A stretch of DNA of 64,000 bases from Streptomyces sp. NBC_01288 (GCF_035982055.1 NZ_CP108427.1:7687001-7751000); one strand, 5' to 3'. Shown: positions 42,101-49,611, numbered from the stretch's first letter. The notes: generated by a model from the letters alone, not told the origin. Translations and numbers: made by a program.

Positions 42101-42254
42101 GCGGGCCCTCGTAGAACACCCACTCGGGGCGCCCCTCGGACTGGTCCAGGGTCTTGGCGAAGATCTTCTGCTCGCGCCAGAAGTCGAGCACGGCGTGCTC
42201 CAGCGCGGGCAGGTCGACCTGGGCGGGCACCTGGCGATACGTCGGCGTTGTCAT
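39108..42254 (-). CDS. ileS: isoleucyl-tRNA synthetase (type 2, GXHH variant)
   Basis: 1048 residues, a class I synthetase of the eukaryote-like (type 2) IleRS group. The HIGH-motif position reads P-G-A-H-H, so G59-A-H61-H62 replaces HxGH. The second signature is D-G-R-K-M-S-K-H-L-G-N near residue 600. The CP1 editing domain and C-terminal anticodon-binding domain are present. It charges tRNA-Ile. Type 2 IleRS enzymes tolerate mupirocin, and an exchange of the first and third HIGH residues (GXHH) has been described in hyper-resistant type 2 enzymes. Expression is governed by an Ile T-box upstream. It is convergent with divIVA. Confidence 0.96.
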   Translation of the reverse strand: MTTPTYRQVPAQVDLPALEHAVLDFWREQKIFAKTLDQSEGRPEWVFYEGPPTANGMPGAHHIEARVFKDVFPRFRTMRGYHVARKAGWDCHGLPVELAVEKELGFTDKQDIEAYGIAEFNARCRESVTRHTDAFEALTTRMGYWTDLENPYRTMDPEYIESVWWSLKEIFDKGLLVQDYRVAPWCPRDQTGLSDHELAQGYETVVDPSVYVRFPLTSGPLAGRAALLVWTTTPWTLVSNTAVAAHPEVTYVVATKGPDSAEQLVVAEPLFTKALGEGWETTGETFTGAEMERWTYQRPFELVEFPEPAHYVVNAEYVTTEDGTGLVHQSPAFGEEDLKVCRAYGLPVVNPVRPNGTFAEDVPLVGGVFFKKADEKLTEDLKDRGLLFKHVPYEHSYPHCWRCHTALLYYAQPSWYIRTTAVKDRLLQENENTNWFPDTVKHGRYGDWLNNNIDWALSRSRYWGTPLPIWRCEDNHLTVVGSRAELTELTGTDQSGLDPHRPFIDAVTFACPQCGESATRVPEVIDAWYDSGSMPFAQWGYPHKNKELFESHYPAQFISEAIDQTRGWFYTLMAIGTLVFDKSSYENVVCLGHILAEDGRKMSKHLGNTLDPIPLMDRHGADAVRWFMAAGGSPWAARRVGHGTIQEVVRKTLLTYWNTVAFQALYARTSDWAPSAADPAPADRPVLDRWLLSELHALTDQVTQALESYDTQRAGKLLSAFVDDLSNWYVRRSRRRFWQGDKAALRTLHEVVATVTQLMAPLTPFITERVWQDLIVPVTPGAPESVHLSAWPEADLSVIDPELSKQMVLVRRLVELGRATRAESGVKTRQPLSRALIAATGFAALDRELHAQITEELNVEGLASLSEVGGSLVDTTAKANFRALGKRFGKRVQDVAKAVANADAAALSLALREGTASVEVDGETITLAPDEVIITETPREGWSVASDSGATVALDLEITEELRQAGLARDAIRLIQESRKNSGLDVADRIALRWTSTDPAVIAALSEHAALIADEVLATDFAQGEADDSYGTPFTDEGLSLVFRLHKA

Positions 42255-42561
42255 CAGCGAGCTTCCTCCGGCGGACTTTCTGCCTTCCGTCCGGAGGGAC
42301 GAGAGCTACGACTTTCCGTACGCCGTGTGCGGCGCGCTCCCGCGGTACCACCCTCCTTGGCTCCCCGGTGCACCTTGCACACCGGTGAGCCCCCTCATTG
42401 GGGTCGCGATACCGGGTCTACCGGCCGCGGCTGGTGGGCTGCGGCTTTCTTCCGGCGGCTCCGGGGTGATCTTCACGTCGCGCCGGCCCCCGGGCTTCCA
42501 CCGTCCCCGGGTCGCTCTGGGCTGCGTACGCCGCTACTCGTCCCCATCCACGCTTCTCGCT
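42255..42561 (-). promoter_or_regulatory. translational Ile T-box riboswitch
   Basis: On the minus strand a short Stem I is closed by CCGGGG (42510-42505) and CCCCGG (42466-42461). It holds specifier ATC (42470-42468), an isoleucine codon. The T-box TGGTACCGCG lies at 42350-42341. GGAGGG (42356-42351) can pair with CCCTCC (42298-42293) as antisequestrator. The overlapping CCTCCGG (42297-42291) can instead pair with the Shine-Dalgarno CCGGAGG (42271-42265), 10 nt before the ATG. Uncharged tRNA-Ile would free the site. TACACT (42573-42568) is a likely -10 box. Confidence 0.93.
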
Positions 42562-42780
42562 CCGGCCAGTGTACGGCGCCGCACGGACAGCGGCCGACCG
42601 GTTTTGCGGGGGCCGCGGCGGGAGGCTTGCGAACACGTTTCATGACTCGAATGGTGCTGAACGTGCGTTCGATGTTCGGGGTGTCGGACTCGGCGGATTA
42701 CCCGGCGGAGAGCTGGGCACAACGCATGAAGGCTTGCCGCGCGGGGCCAGGGGGGTGGACGAATCGGGCGGCGTGCCCCG

Positions 42781-42809
42781 TTGCCGCGGGACTCAAGTCG
42801 ATTTATCGT
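42781..42809 (+). promoter_or_regulatory. predicted promoter of the DksA/TraR-type gene
   Basis: TTGCCG (42781-42786) and TATCGT (42804-42809) are 17 bp apart. They give a 43-nt leader containing AAGGGG before the ATG at 42859. A GTGATCAC palindrome lies at about 42829-42836, downstream of the start site. Confidence 0.55.
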
Positions 42810-42858
42810 CCCAGCACGATTCGCGTGCGTGATCACACAATGTGAAGGGGCCGCGGCC

Positions 42859-43884
42859 ATGGTGGCGAAGAAGACCGCAACGAAGAAGACCGCGGCGAAG
42901 AGGGCGGTCGCTACGAAGACGGCTTCTTCGAAGAAGGTGACCGGGGAAGGGGCCGAGAGACCGGGGGCCGTCAAGAAGACGGTGGCCAAGGAGACAGTGG
43001 CCGAGGAGGCGGTGGCCAAGAAGAGCGCCGCGAAATCCACGGCGACGGAAAAGGCGGCGGCTGCGAAGGCCACGGCTACGAAGACGGCCGCTACAAAGAC
43101 GGCCGCTACGAAGACGGTGACCACCAGGAAGACGACCGCTACGAAGGCGACGGCCGTTCCGAAGGCTACGGACACGAAGAAGACGGCTGTGAAGAAAGCG
43201 GCCGTGAAGAAGACCGTCGCCCCTGAGAGCACGTCGACGAAGAGCAGTCCTACGAAGAGCACCGCCAGCGCGAAAAGCGGTTCTACGAAGAGCCCTACGG
43301 GCACGAATCGCACTGCGGGAACCAAGGGCACGACCGGCACGAAGAAGAGCGCGGCCAAGAAGGCAAAGGCGGGCGCGGCGCAGGCCGCGGAGCAGACGGG
43401 AGCCACGACGGTGGTTGCGAAGAAGACTCCTGGCACGGCCACGGCGGCGAAGAGGGCCGTTCCGAAGGCGCGGGTCGCGGCGGTGCCCGGCGAGCTCGCG
43501 GTGCGCCCCGGCGAGGACCCCTGGACGCCCGAGGAGGTCGAGGAGGCCCGTACCGAGTTGCAGTCCGAGGCCGCGCGGCTCAGCGAGGAGATCACGTCCA
43601 CCGAGCAGGCCCTCGCCGGTCTGATGCGGGACTCCGGGGACGGCGCGGGCGACGACGACGCCGACACCGGCACCAAGAACATCACGCGCGAGAGCGAGAT
43701 GGCGCTGGCCGCCAACGCGCGCGAGATGCTGATCCAGACCGAGCGCGCCCTGGGGAAGCTGGACGCCGGCACCTACGGCCTGTGCGAGAACTGCGGCAAC
43801 CCGATCGGCAAGGCCCGCATGCAGGCCTTCCCCCGGGCCACCCTGTGCGTCGAGTGCAAGCAGAAGCAGGAACGACGGTACTGA
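42859..43884 (+). CDS. TraR/DksA zinc-finger protein with Lys/Ala-rich tail
   Basis: 341 residues in two parts. Residues 1-200 are repeats of Lys, Ala and Thr (A-K-K-T, A-T-K-T-A) like the tails of histone H1 or HupS-type nucleoid proteins. The C-terminal ~110 residues form a coiled coil and a C4 zinc finger (C309, C312, C330, C333; C-E-N-C-G) of the DksA/TraR family. DksA-like proteins modulate RNA polymerase, and the tail may bind DNA or rRNA; both roles are inferred here. The start at 42859 is chosen because the repeats begin at once and AAGGGG precedes it. It lies between ileS and lspA. Confidence 0.9.
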   Translation: MVAKKTATKKTAAKRAVATKTASSKKVTGEGAERPGAVKKTVAKETVAEEAVAKKSAAKSTATEKAAAAKATATKTAATKTAATKTVTTRKTTATKATAVPKATDTKKTAVKKAAVKKTVAPESTSTKSSPTKSTASAKSGSTKSPTGTNRTAGTKGTTGTKKSAAKKAKAGAAQAAEQTGATTVVAKKTPGTATAAKRAVPKARVAAVPGELAVRPGEDPWTPEEVEEARTELQSEAARLSEEITSTEQALAGLMRDSGDGAGDDDADTGTKNITRESEMALAANAREMLIQTERALGKLDAGTYGLCENCGNPIGKARMQAFPRATLCVECKQKQERRY

Positions 43885-43957
43885 CGCCGGTACTGAAGCC
43901 CCCGACAGGTGTGCCGTACCCTCATCCAGAGTTAGGCACCTAGGTCGAGGGACTCAC

Positions 43958-44536
43958 GTGGCAGAGGCGGAGCGCATCATCGGTACGCCGGATACCCCAG
44001 AGGCGGCGGGGGCAGAGCCGGAGCAGGGTGACACCGCGTCGCCCCCCAGGGGGAAGCGCCGGATCGCCGTGCTGTTCGTGGTGGCCGCCTTCGCGTACAC
44101 CCTCGACCTGGTCAGCAAGCTGCTCGTGGTCGCCAAGCTGGAGCACCACGCGCCGATCGAGGTCTTCGGGGACTGGCTGGAGTTCCACGCGATCCGCAAC
44201 CCCGGCGCGGCCTTCGGGTTCGGCGCGGCCTTCACGGTCATCTTCACGATGATCGCGGCCGCCGTGATCGTGGTGATCGCCCGGCTGGCCCGCAAGCTCT
44301 ACAGCCTGCCGTGGGCCATCGCGCTCGGGCTGCTGCTGGGCGGTGCGCTCGGCAACCTCACCGACCGGATCTTCCGTTCGCCCGGCATCTTCCAGGGCGA
44401 GGTCGTCGACTTCATCGCGCCCAAGGGCTTCGCCGTCTTCAACCTCGCCGACTCGGCGATCGTGTGCGGCGGCATCCTGATCGTGCTGCTCTCCTTCCGC
44501 GGCCTGGACCCGGACGGCACCGTCCACAAGGACTGA
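43958..44536 (+). CDS. lspA: lipoprotein signal peptidase LspA
   Basis: 192 residues with four membrane helices. The two catalytic aspartates lie in G-N-L-T-D-R and N-L-A-D-S, and R-N-P-G-A-A-F-G is conserved. It removes signal peptides from prolipoproteins after lipid attachment. The 35-residue cytoplasmic extension at the start is longer than in E. coli but common in actinobacteria. GTG with GAGGGA upstream. It heads an lspA-rluD-GNAT gene group. Confidence 0.95.
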   Translation: MAEAERIIGTPDTPEAAGAEPEQGDTASPPRGKRRIAVLFVVAAFAYTLDLVSKLLVVAKLEHHAPIEVFGDWLEFHAIRNPGAAFGFGAAFTVIFTMIAAAVIVVIARLARKLYSLPWAIALGLLLGGALGNLTDRIFRSPGIFQGEVVDFIAPKGFAVFNLADSAIVCGGILIVLLSFRGLDPDGTVHKD

Positions 44537-44630
44537 GCGCGGATCCACGAGGGCTGAGGGCGAGTCCGCGAGGCCTGAGCGCCCCGGCTCGGGTAAGGCG
44601 GTGTCGGACCCGTCCGGCATACTCGACCGG

Positions 44631-45575
44631 GTGAGCACAGTTCCCGAGATCCGAAACCTGCCCGTGCCCGACGGCCTGGAGGGCGAGCGTGTCGACGCCG
44701 CCATCTCCCGCATGTTCGGCTTCTCCCGTACGAAGGCCGCCGAGCTGGCCGCGGCGGGGAAGGTCACGGTCGACGGCTCGGTGGTCGGGAAGTCCGAGCG
44801 GGTGCACGGCGGGGCCTGGCTGGAGGTCGAGATGCCGCAGGCGCCCGCGCCCGTGCAGATCGTCGCCGAGCCCGTCGAGGGCATGGAGATCGTCTACGAC
44901 GACGATGACGTGATCGTGATCGTCAAGCCGGTCGGTGTCGCCGCCCACCCCAGCCCCGGCTGGACCGGGACCACGGTCATCGGCGGGCTGGCCGCCGCCG
45001 GGTACCGCATCTCGACGTCCGGTGCCGCTGAGCGCCAGGGCATCGTGCACCGCCTCGACGTCGGCACGTCCGGCCTGATGGTCGTCGCGAAGTCGGAGCG
45101 GGCGTACACCTCCCTGAAGCGCCAGTTCAAGGAGCGCACGGTCGACAAGCGCTACCACACGCTGGTCCAGGGCCACCCCGACCCGACCAGCGGCACCATC
45201 GACGCCCCCATCGGCCGCCACCCGAACCACGACTACAAGTGGGCGGTCACCGCCGAGGGCAAGCCGTCCGTCACGCACTACGACCTCATCGAGGCGTTCC
45301 GCGCGGCCTCCCTGCTCGACGTGAAGCTGGAGACCGGCCGCACCCACCAGATCCGCGTACACATGGCGGCCCACCGCCACCCGTGCGTCGGCGACCTCAC
45401 GTACGGCGCCGACCCGACGCTCTCCAAGCGGTTGCGCCTGACCCGCCAGTGGCTGCACGCCGTCCGGCTCGGCTTCGAGCACCCCGCCGACGGGCAGTGG
45501 GTCGAGTTCGAGAGCGGCTACCCGGACGACCTCCAGCAGGCCCTGGACCTGGTGCGCGAGGAGACGTACGCATGA
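44631..45575 (+). CDS. rluD: RluD-family 23S rRNA pseudouridine synthase
   Basis: 314 residues. An N-terminal S4 RNA-binding domain (R-V-D-A-A-I-S-R-M-F-G-F-S-R) precedes a catalytic domain with I-V-H-R-L-D-V-G-T-S-G, where the Asp is catalytic, and G-R-T-H-Q-I-R-V-H. It likely modifies 23S rRNA, with the exact sites unknown. The GTG at 44631 is preferred to 44601 because CATACT lies 7 nt upstream (leaderless pattern) and homologues start here. Its stop overlaps the next ATG. Confidence 0.93.
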   Translation: MSTVPEIRNLPVPDGLEGERVDAAISRMFGFSRTKAAELAAAGKVTVDGSVVGKSERVHGGAWLEVEMPQAPAPVQIVAEPVEGMEIVYDDDDVIVIVKPVGVAAHPSPGWTGTTVIGGLAAAGYRISTSGAAERQGIVHRLDVGTSGLMVVAKSERAYTSLKRQFKERTVDKRYHTLVQGHPDPTSGTIDAPIGRHPNHDYKWAVTAEGKPSVTHYDLIEAFRAASLLDVKLETGRTHQIRVHMAAHRHPCVGDLTYGADPTLSKRLRLTRQWLHAVRLGFEHPADGQWVEFESGYPDDLQQALDLVREETYA

Positions 45576-46042
45576 CTCCGGCGCCCTACGTGGTGCGCGT
45601 CGCCGAGGACCCGGCCGACCGTGAGGCCTGCTTCGCGGTGCGCAAGGAGGTCTTCGTCGTCGAGCAGGGCGTGCCCCAGGAGATCGAGTACGACGACCAC
45701 GACGCCGTAGCGACGCATGTGCTCGCCGTGCGTGAGGACGGGGTGCCGCTCGGGACCGGGCGGCTGTTGTACGGCGAGGCGGCCGCGGCGAAGACCGGCG
45801 GGGATCCGACCGTGGGGTCCCTGGGGCGGCTGGCCGTCACCAAGGAGGCGCGGGGGCTCGGGGTCGGGGTCGAGCTGGTGCGGGCGATCGAGGACGCGGC
45901 ACGCGCGCGTGGGCTGGCCGCCGTGGATCTGCATGCGCAGACGCATGCGCTGGGGTTCTACGAACGGCTCGGTTACGAGGCGTACGGGCCGGAATTTCCG
46001 GACGCTGGTATTTCTCATCGGGCGATGCGGCGCGCTCTGTAA
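45572..46042 (+). CDS. GNAT family N-acetyltransferase
   Basis: 156 residues. The acetyl-CoA loop reads V-T-K-E-A-R-G-L-G-V-G-V, with H-A-Q-T-H-A-L-G-F-Y-E-R-L-G-Y in the C-terminal half, as in the ElaA-like subgroup. The substrate is unknown. ATG overlaps the rluD stop (ATGA), and GAGGAG lies 8 nt upstream, so the gene is coupled to rluD. Confidence 0.93.
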   Translation: MTPAPYVVRVAEDPADREACFAVRKEVFVVEQGVPQEIEYDDHDAVATHVLAVREDGVPLGTGRLLYGEAAAAKTGGDPTVGSLGRLAVTKEARGLGVGVELVRAIEDAARARGLAAVDLHAQTHALGFYERLGYEAYGPEFPDAGISHRAMRRAL

Positions 46043-46158
46043 TTGGCTCCGCAACCGGCTCTATAACCAAGGGGCGTCGAAAGAGCTGGTCGGGCAGGTG
46101 GCGTGGCAGGCTGGGGCGTCCGCTGTGTGAACGTCGAGATCCCGCCGGAGCCCTGACC

Positions 46159-47745
46159 GTGGATCAATTGGCCCTGCTTTTCGTCCTGTTGCTCGGGGCC
46201 GTGGTGAGCGTCCCACTGGGGGACCGGTTCGGTCTGCCGGCGCCGGTGCTCATGACCCTCCTCGGGATAGTCCTCGCGGTGGCCGACTTCGTGCCGAACG
46301 TGAACGTCCCGCCCGACCTGATCCTGCCCCTGCTGCTGCCACCCCTGCTGTACGCGGCCGTACGGCGCACCTCCTGGCGGCAGTTCACGGCCAACATCCG
46401 GCCCATCTTCCTGCTGGCCGTGGCGCTGGTCTTCGTCACCACCCTCGCCGTGGCGGTCGTCGCCAGCGCGATCGTGCCGGGGCTGCCGATCGCGGCCGCC
46501 GTCGCGCTCGGTGCGCTGGTGGCGCCGCCCGACCCGGTCGCCGCGACCGCGGTCGCGGGGCAGCTCGGGCTGCCGCGGCGGCTGGTGTCGATCCTGGAGG
46601 GCGAGGGCCTCTTCAACGACGTGACGGCCATCGTGCTGTACCACGTCGCGATTGCCGCCGCTGTCAGCGGGAGCTTCGAGTTCTGGCGCGCCGGGCTCGA
46701 CTTCGTGCTGTCCGCCGTCGTCGCCGTAGCGGTCGGAGTGGCCCTGGGATGGGCCACGAACAAGCTGATGTCCGCCCTCGACGACGCCACCCTCCAGATC
46801 GGGCTGACCCTCCTGGTGCCGTACGCCTCGTACGTCCTGGCCGACGAACTGCACGGCTCCGGGGTGCTCGCCGTGCTCACCACCGCGCTGTTCCTGGCGG
46901 AGTACTCCCTGGGCGCCGATGACGTGTTGACCCGGCTCGCAGGGGCGACCGTGTGGGATGTCGTGGACACGCTGGTCACCGGGGTCGCGTTCGGGCTCAT
47001 CGGGCTCGAACTGCACAACGCGATCCGTACGGCGTCCGGGCGGTGGGGCGAGATGCTCGGCTGGGCCGGGGCGATCGTCGGGGTCGTGGTGGTCGTACGG
47101 CTGGCGTGGTTGCTGCCGGCGACCTGGCTGACGAAACGGCTGCACGCCAAGCGGGACTACGACGAGGAGATCCCGACGTCCTGGCGGGAGACCGTGATCA
47201 TGTGGTGGGCTGGGATGCGCGGGGTGGCGTCCGTGGCGCTGGCGCTGGCGATTCCGCTGACCATGGACGACGGGTCGGCGTTCCCGGACCGGGACGAGAT
47301 CGTGTTCATCGCGTTCGGGGTGATCATGGCGACGCTGGTGCTTCAGGGGCTCACCTTGCCGTGGCTGGTGAAGCGGCTCGGGGTGCGGGCCGACACCGAC
47401 AGCGAGAAGGCGTTCGAGAAGGAACTGGCGGTGCGGGCGGCGAAGGCCGCGAAGCGGCGGCTGCGGGAGATCGAGGATGTCGAGGAACTGCCGGAGGAGG
47501 TGTCCGAGCAGTTGTTGCGGCGGGCGTTCGACATCGGGGTGCGGATCTCTCCCGAGGTGGGGGACGGGGAGCGGCGGGAGGCGTACGAGAAGCGGGTGAA
47601 GCGGGTGAAGCGGATGCGGCGGATCCAGGGGGAGATGATGAGCGCGGCTCGGCATGAGGTGTTGGCGGCGCGGAGCGAACCCGGGGCGGATCCGGAGATC
47701 GTGGACCGGGTGCTTCGGCATTTGGATGTGCGTAGCTTGAGGTGA
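46159..47745 (+). CDS. Na+/H+ antiporter (CPA1 family)
   Basis: 528 residues with about twelve membrane helices. CPA1 motifs are the cation-site A-P-P-D-P-V-A-A-T-A-V and E-G-E-G-L-F-N-D, followed later by W-W-A-G-M-R-G-V-A-S. A cytoplasmic tail of about 130 charged residues may regulate it. It exchanges Na+ or K+ for H+ to control pH and salt. The GTG at 46159 has a weak ribosome-binding site. Codon use in the tail is more G-rich than in the neighbouring genes. Confidence 0.94.
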   Translation: MDQLALLFVLLLGAVVSVPLGDRFGLPAPVLMTLLGIVLAVADFVPNVNVPPDLILPLLLPPLLYAAVRRTSWRQFTANIRPIFLLAVALVFVTTLAVAVVASAIVPGLPIAAAVALGALVAPPDPVAATAVAGQLGLPRRLVSILEGEGLFNDVTAIVLYHVAIAAAVSGSFEFWRAGLDFVLSAVVAVAVGVALGWATNKLMSALDDATLQIGLTLLVPYASYVLADELHGSGVLAVLTTALFLAEYSLGADDVLTRLAGATVWDVVDTLVTGVAFGLIGLELHNAIRTASGRWGEMLGWAGAIVGVVVVVRLAWLLPATWLTKRLHAKRDYDEEIPTSWRETVIMWWAGMRGVASVALALAIPLTMDDGSAFPDRDEIVFIAFGVIMATLVLQGLTLPWLVKRLGVRADTDSEKAFEKELAVRAAKAAKRRLREIEDVEELPEEVSEQLLRRAFDIGVRISPEVGDGERREAYEKRVKRVKRMRRIQGEMMSAARHEVLAARSEPGADPEIVDRVLRHLDVRSLR

Positions 47746-47750
47746 GCCGT

Positions 47751-48029
47751 GTTGCCCACCCGCGTACCGCCCGTTCACCATGGGCTGGAAGGTGGACGTT
47801 TGTGGTGGGGGTGCTGCGCCGTTGGCGGCTGCGGGTTGAGATGTTTGCCCACCCGCGCACCGCCCGTTCACCGTGGGCTGGAGGGTGGGCGTTTGTCGCG
47901 GGGGCCGAGCGCCGTTGGCGGCTGCGGGTCGACATGCTTGCCCACCCGCGCGCCGCCCGTTTACGGGCGATTGAGGGGTGGACGTCTCCCGTGAGGGCTC
48001 GGCGCCGTTGGCGGCCACCGGACAAATTG
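47751..48029. repeat. three 93-bp tandem repeats
   Basis: Units align on TGCCCACCC at 47753, 47846 and 47939, giving an exact 93-bp period (31 codons). Units 1 and 2 are closely similar, and unit 3 diverges in its middle. Each starts with GCCCACCC and has GGGTGGGC or a variant about 35 nt later, so each could fold into a hairpin. The plus-strand reading frame 47742-48086 stays open through all three units and gives 31-residue repeats, but I see no evidence that it is translated. A fourth, partial copy lies inverted at 49465-49530. Confidence 0.85.
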
Positions 48030-48067
48030 GCTCGTGTTTGTCCTCGCCCTCTTTGTAGGCTCGTCCC

Positions 48068-48808
48068 ATGGCTCGCAACGTTGTAATCAGTGGTGGTGGT
48101 ACGGGAATTGGGCTCGCCGCGGCGCATGCCTTCGCGGGTGACGGGGATCGGGTGTTGCTCCTCGGCCGTCGGCGCGAGGTGTTGGAGAAGACCGGAGTGC
48201 CGGGGGCGCTGACGTACGCCGGGGATCTGAGTGAGCCCGAAGTCGTTCGCGGGGTCGGGCGGTTCGTCGCCGAGGAGTTCGGGACCGTGGATGTGCTGGT
48301 GCACGGCGCGGGCGGTACCGGGGCGTTGGAACCGGGGAGCGCGAGCGATGATCCGCTGGACCGCGTCGCGCACGACTGGACCGTCAACTTCCGCATCAAC
48401 ACCCTCAGCGCCGCGCTGCTCACCGAGGCGCTGAAGCCGCGGCTCGCGGAGCCGGGCGGGCGGGTGCTGTTCGTCAGTTCCATCGCCGCGTACCGGGGTT
48501 CGGGGAGCGGGGCGTACGGCGGGGCCAAGGCCGCGTTGCATCCGTACGCCTATGACCTGGCCCGGGATCTCGGCCCGCGCGGCATCACTGTGAACGTGGT
48601 CGCGCCCGGGTACATCGAGGACACCGAGTTCTTCGGGCCGCAGATCGATCCCGCCCGGCGTGAACGGCTCATCAACGACACGTCGACCGGGCGGGCCGGT
48701 ACGCCAGGGGATGTCGCCGCGACCTTGCACTGGCTCGCGTCCCCGGCTGCCGGGCATGTGACTTCGCAGGTGATTCAGGTCAATGGCGGGGCTGAACGGG
48801 GGCGTTGA
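48068..48808 (+). CDS. short-chain dehydrogenase/reductase (SDR)
   Basis: 246 residues of the classical SDR type. The cofactor motif reads S-G-G-G-T-G-I-G (about 8-15), N-F-R-I-N is in the N-N-A-G/N-I-N region, and the catalytic Ser-Tyr-Lys appears as S-S-I-A...Y-G-G-A-K. The Y-x3-K motif (Y-G-G-A-K) is present. The end V-I-Q-V-N-G-G is typical. The substrate is unknown. TAGGCT lies 6 nt before the ATG (leaderless pattern). The gene is flanked by repeats on both sides, and its 3' end appears to have been copied downstream. Confidence 0.92.
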   Translation: MARNVVISGGGTGIGLAAAHAFAGDGDRVLLLGRRREVLEKTGVPGALTYAGDLSEPEVVRGVGRFVAEEFGTVDVLVHGAGGTGALEPGSASDDPLDRVAHDWTVNFRINTLSAALLTEALKPRLAEPGGRVLFVSSIAAYRGSGSGAYGGAKAALHPYAYDLARDLGPRGITVNVVAPGYIEDTEFFGPQIDPARRERLINDTSTGRAGTPGDVAATLHWLASPAAGHVTSQVIQVNGGAERGR

Positions 48809-49436
48809 GGGGCGCGGACTTGCTCAGTCGTGGTCGGGTTCCGGTCGGTTTGTCGGTCGTCCGGTAACGGCTGCGGTGGGCGCGGGCGTTGGGGTGCTTG
48901 GTGTTGCCTGGCTGTGGCTGTGGCTGTAGCCGGGTCTCGGCCGTTTCGCAGGTTGTGCAGACCAATGGCGTTGTCCAGCGGGGGTGTTGAGGCGTCCGGA
49001 CTCGCCGGCCCTGGTTCGGTCCGTGTCGTTCACGGGCGAGGGAGGGATTCTCGCCCGGCATGGGTGCTGCGGCCTTGGGCCGGCTGGTCTCGCCGACGGC
49101 TGGGCCCTGGTTGCCTCGCTGGTCGGCTGGGTTAACGGCGTTGCCAGGCGCGGGGATTGAGGCGCCGGGCACTGGCCTCGGCTCGGGATTGGGGGTTCGG
49201 GTCGGGGGAGGGTTCTCGCCGGGCATGGGCGTTGCGAGCTCGGTCCGGCTGGTCTCTCTGGCTGCCGGGGGCCGGTTGCTCGCTGGGTGTCCGGGGCAAT
49301 GGTGGTGCTGGGCACGGGTGTTGGGGTACCCGGAGTTGCTCAGCCGTAGCCGGGTTCCGGTGCTCGGTAGTAACCAGTTCCAGGTCGCTTCACGGGTAGC
49401 CCAGTCCAACGGCGTTGCCCAACACGGGTGTTGGGG
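48767..49436 (+). repeat. decayed tandem array derived from the 3' end of the SDR gene
   Basis: The last 42 coding-and-stop bases of the SDR gene plus 2 bp align without gaps to four further 44-nt segments: 48949-48992, 49119-49162, 49283-49326 and 49393-49436. Copy 2 still reads Q-V-V-Q-T-N-G-V-V-Q-R-G-C-stop against Q-V-I-Q-V-N-G-G-A-E-R-G-R-stop, with 32 of 44 bases identical by eye. Flanks repeat too: TTGCTCAGTCGTGG (48820) with TTGCTCAGCCGTAG (49336), and TTCTCGCC (49048 and 49213). Unit offsets are 182, 170, 164 and 110 bp. Confidence 0.7.
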
Positions 49437-49610
49437 TGTTGAACCGGCCACCCACCAGCCGCGCCACGCCCCAACGGCAAACGCCCACCCCTCAACCGAC
49501 GGTGAACAGGTGGGCGTGGGTGGGTAATTCAGCCGTGGCCGTCAGCCGACCGGCACGCCCCGCCCCGCCCAACCCCTCAGCCGACCGGCAGGCCCCGCCC
49601 CGCCCACCCC
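48809..49610. other. 802-bp gene-free repeat region
   Basis: Open frames exist on both strands, including a Pro/Arg/Thr-rich one at 48780-49451 on the minus strand, but none has family features, a ribosome-binding site or normal codon use. The content is the SDR-derived array, an inverted copy of the 93-bp repeat and a 35-bp doublet, annotated separately. The base composition, with G/T-rich runs on the plus strand, differs from the surrounding genes. Confidence 0.7.
49465..49530 (-). repeat. inverted partial copy of the 93-bp repeat
   Basis: Read on the minus strand this segment runs TTACCCACCCACGCCCACC, then a CTGTTCACCGTCGG stretch and GGGTGGGCGTTTGCC. That matches the TTGCCCACCCGCGC...GTTCACCGTGGG...GGGTGGGCGTTTGTC of the tandem units at 47751-48029. 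The SDR gene and its array therefore lie between oppositely oriented copies. GCCCACCC and GTGGGCGTGGGTGGG within it could form a hairpin. Confidence 0.65.
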
Positions 49611-49611
49611 T
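49543..49611. repeat. 35-bp direct repeat, two copies
   Basis: CAGCCGACCGGCACGCCCCG... (49543-49577) and CAGCCGACCGGCAGGCCCCG... (49578-49611) are nearly identical and abut directly. They are C-rich and lie against the 3' end of the mscS-like gene. Function is unknown. Confidence 0.75.

Noticed and set aside
44601..44630. Earlier GTG start of the rluD-like gene at 44601
   Set aside because: The ten extra residues lie over the predicted -10 box CATACT and are not typical of the family.
47751..48029. Possible CRISPR array
   Set aside because: The repeats are 93 bp, directly abutting, without distinct spacers, and there are no cas genes.
47742..48086. Plus-strand ORF of 114 codons made of 31-residue repeats
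   Set aside because: It follows from the 93-bp period of the tandem repeat. It has no ribosome-binding site, no family resemblance and runs into the SDR start.
48780..49451. Minus-strand ORF of 223 codons rich in Pro, Arg and Thr
   Set aside because: It is an open frame opposite the decayed repeat array, with no start signal, no domain and atypical composition.
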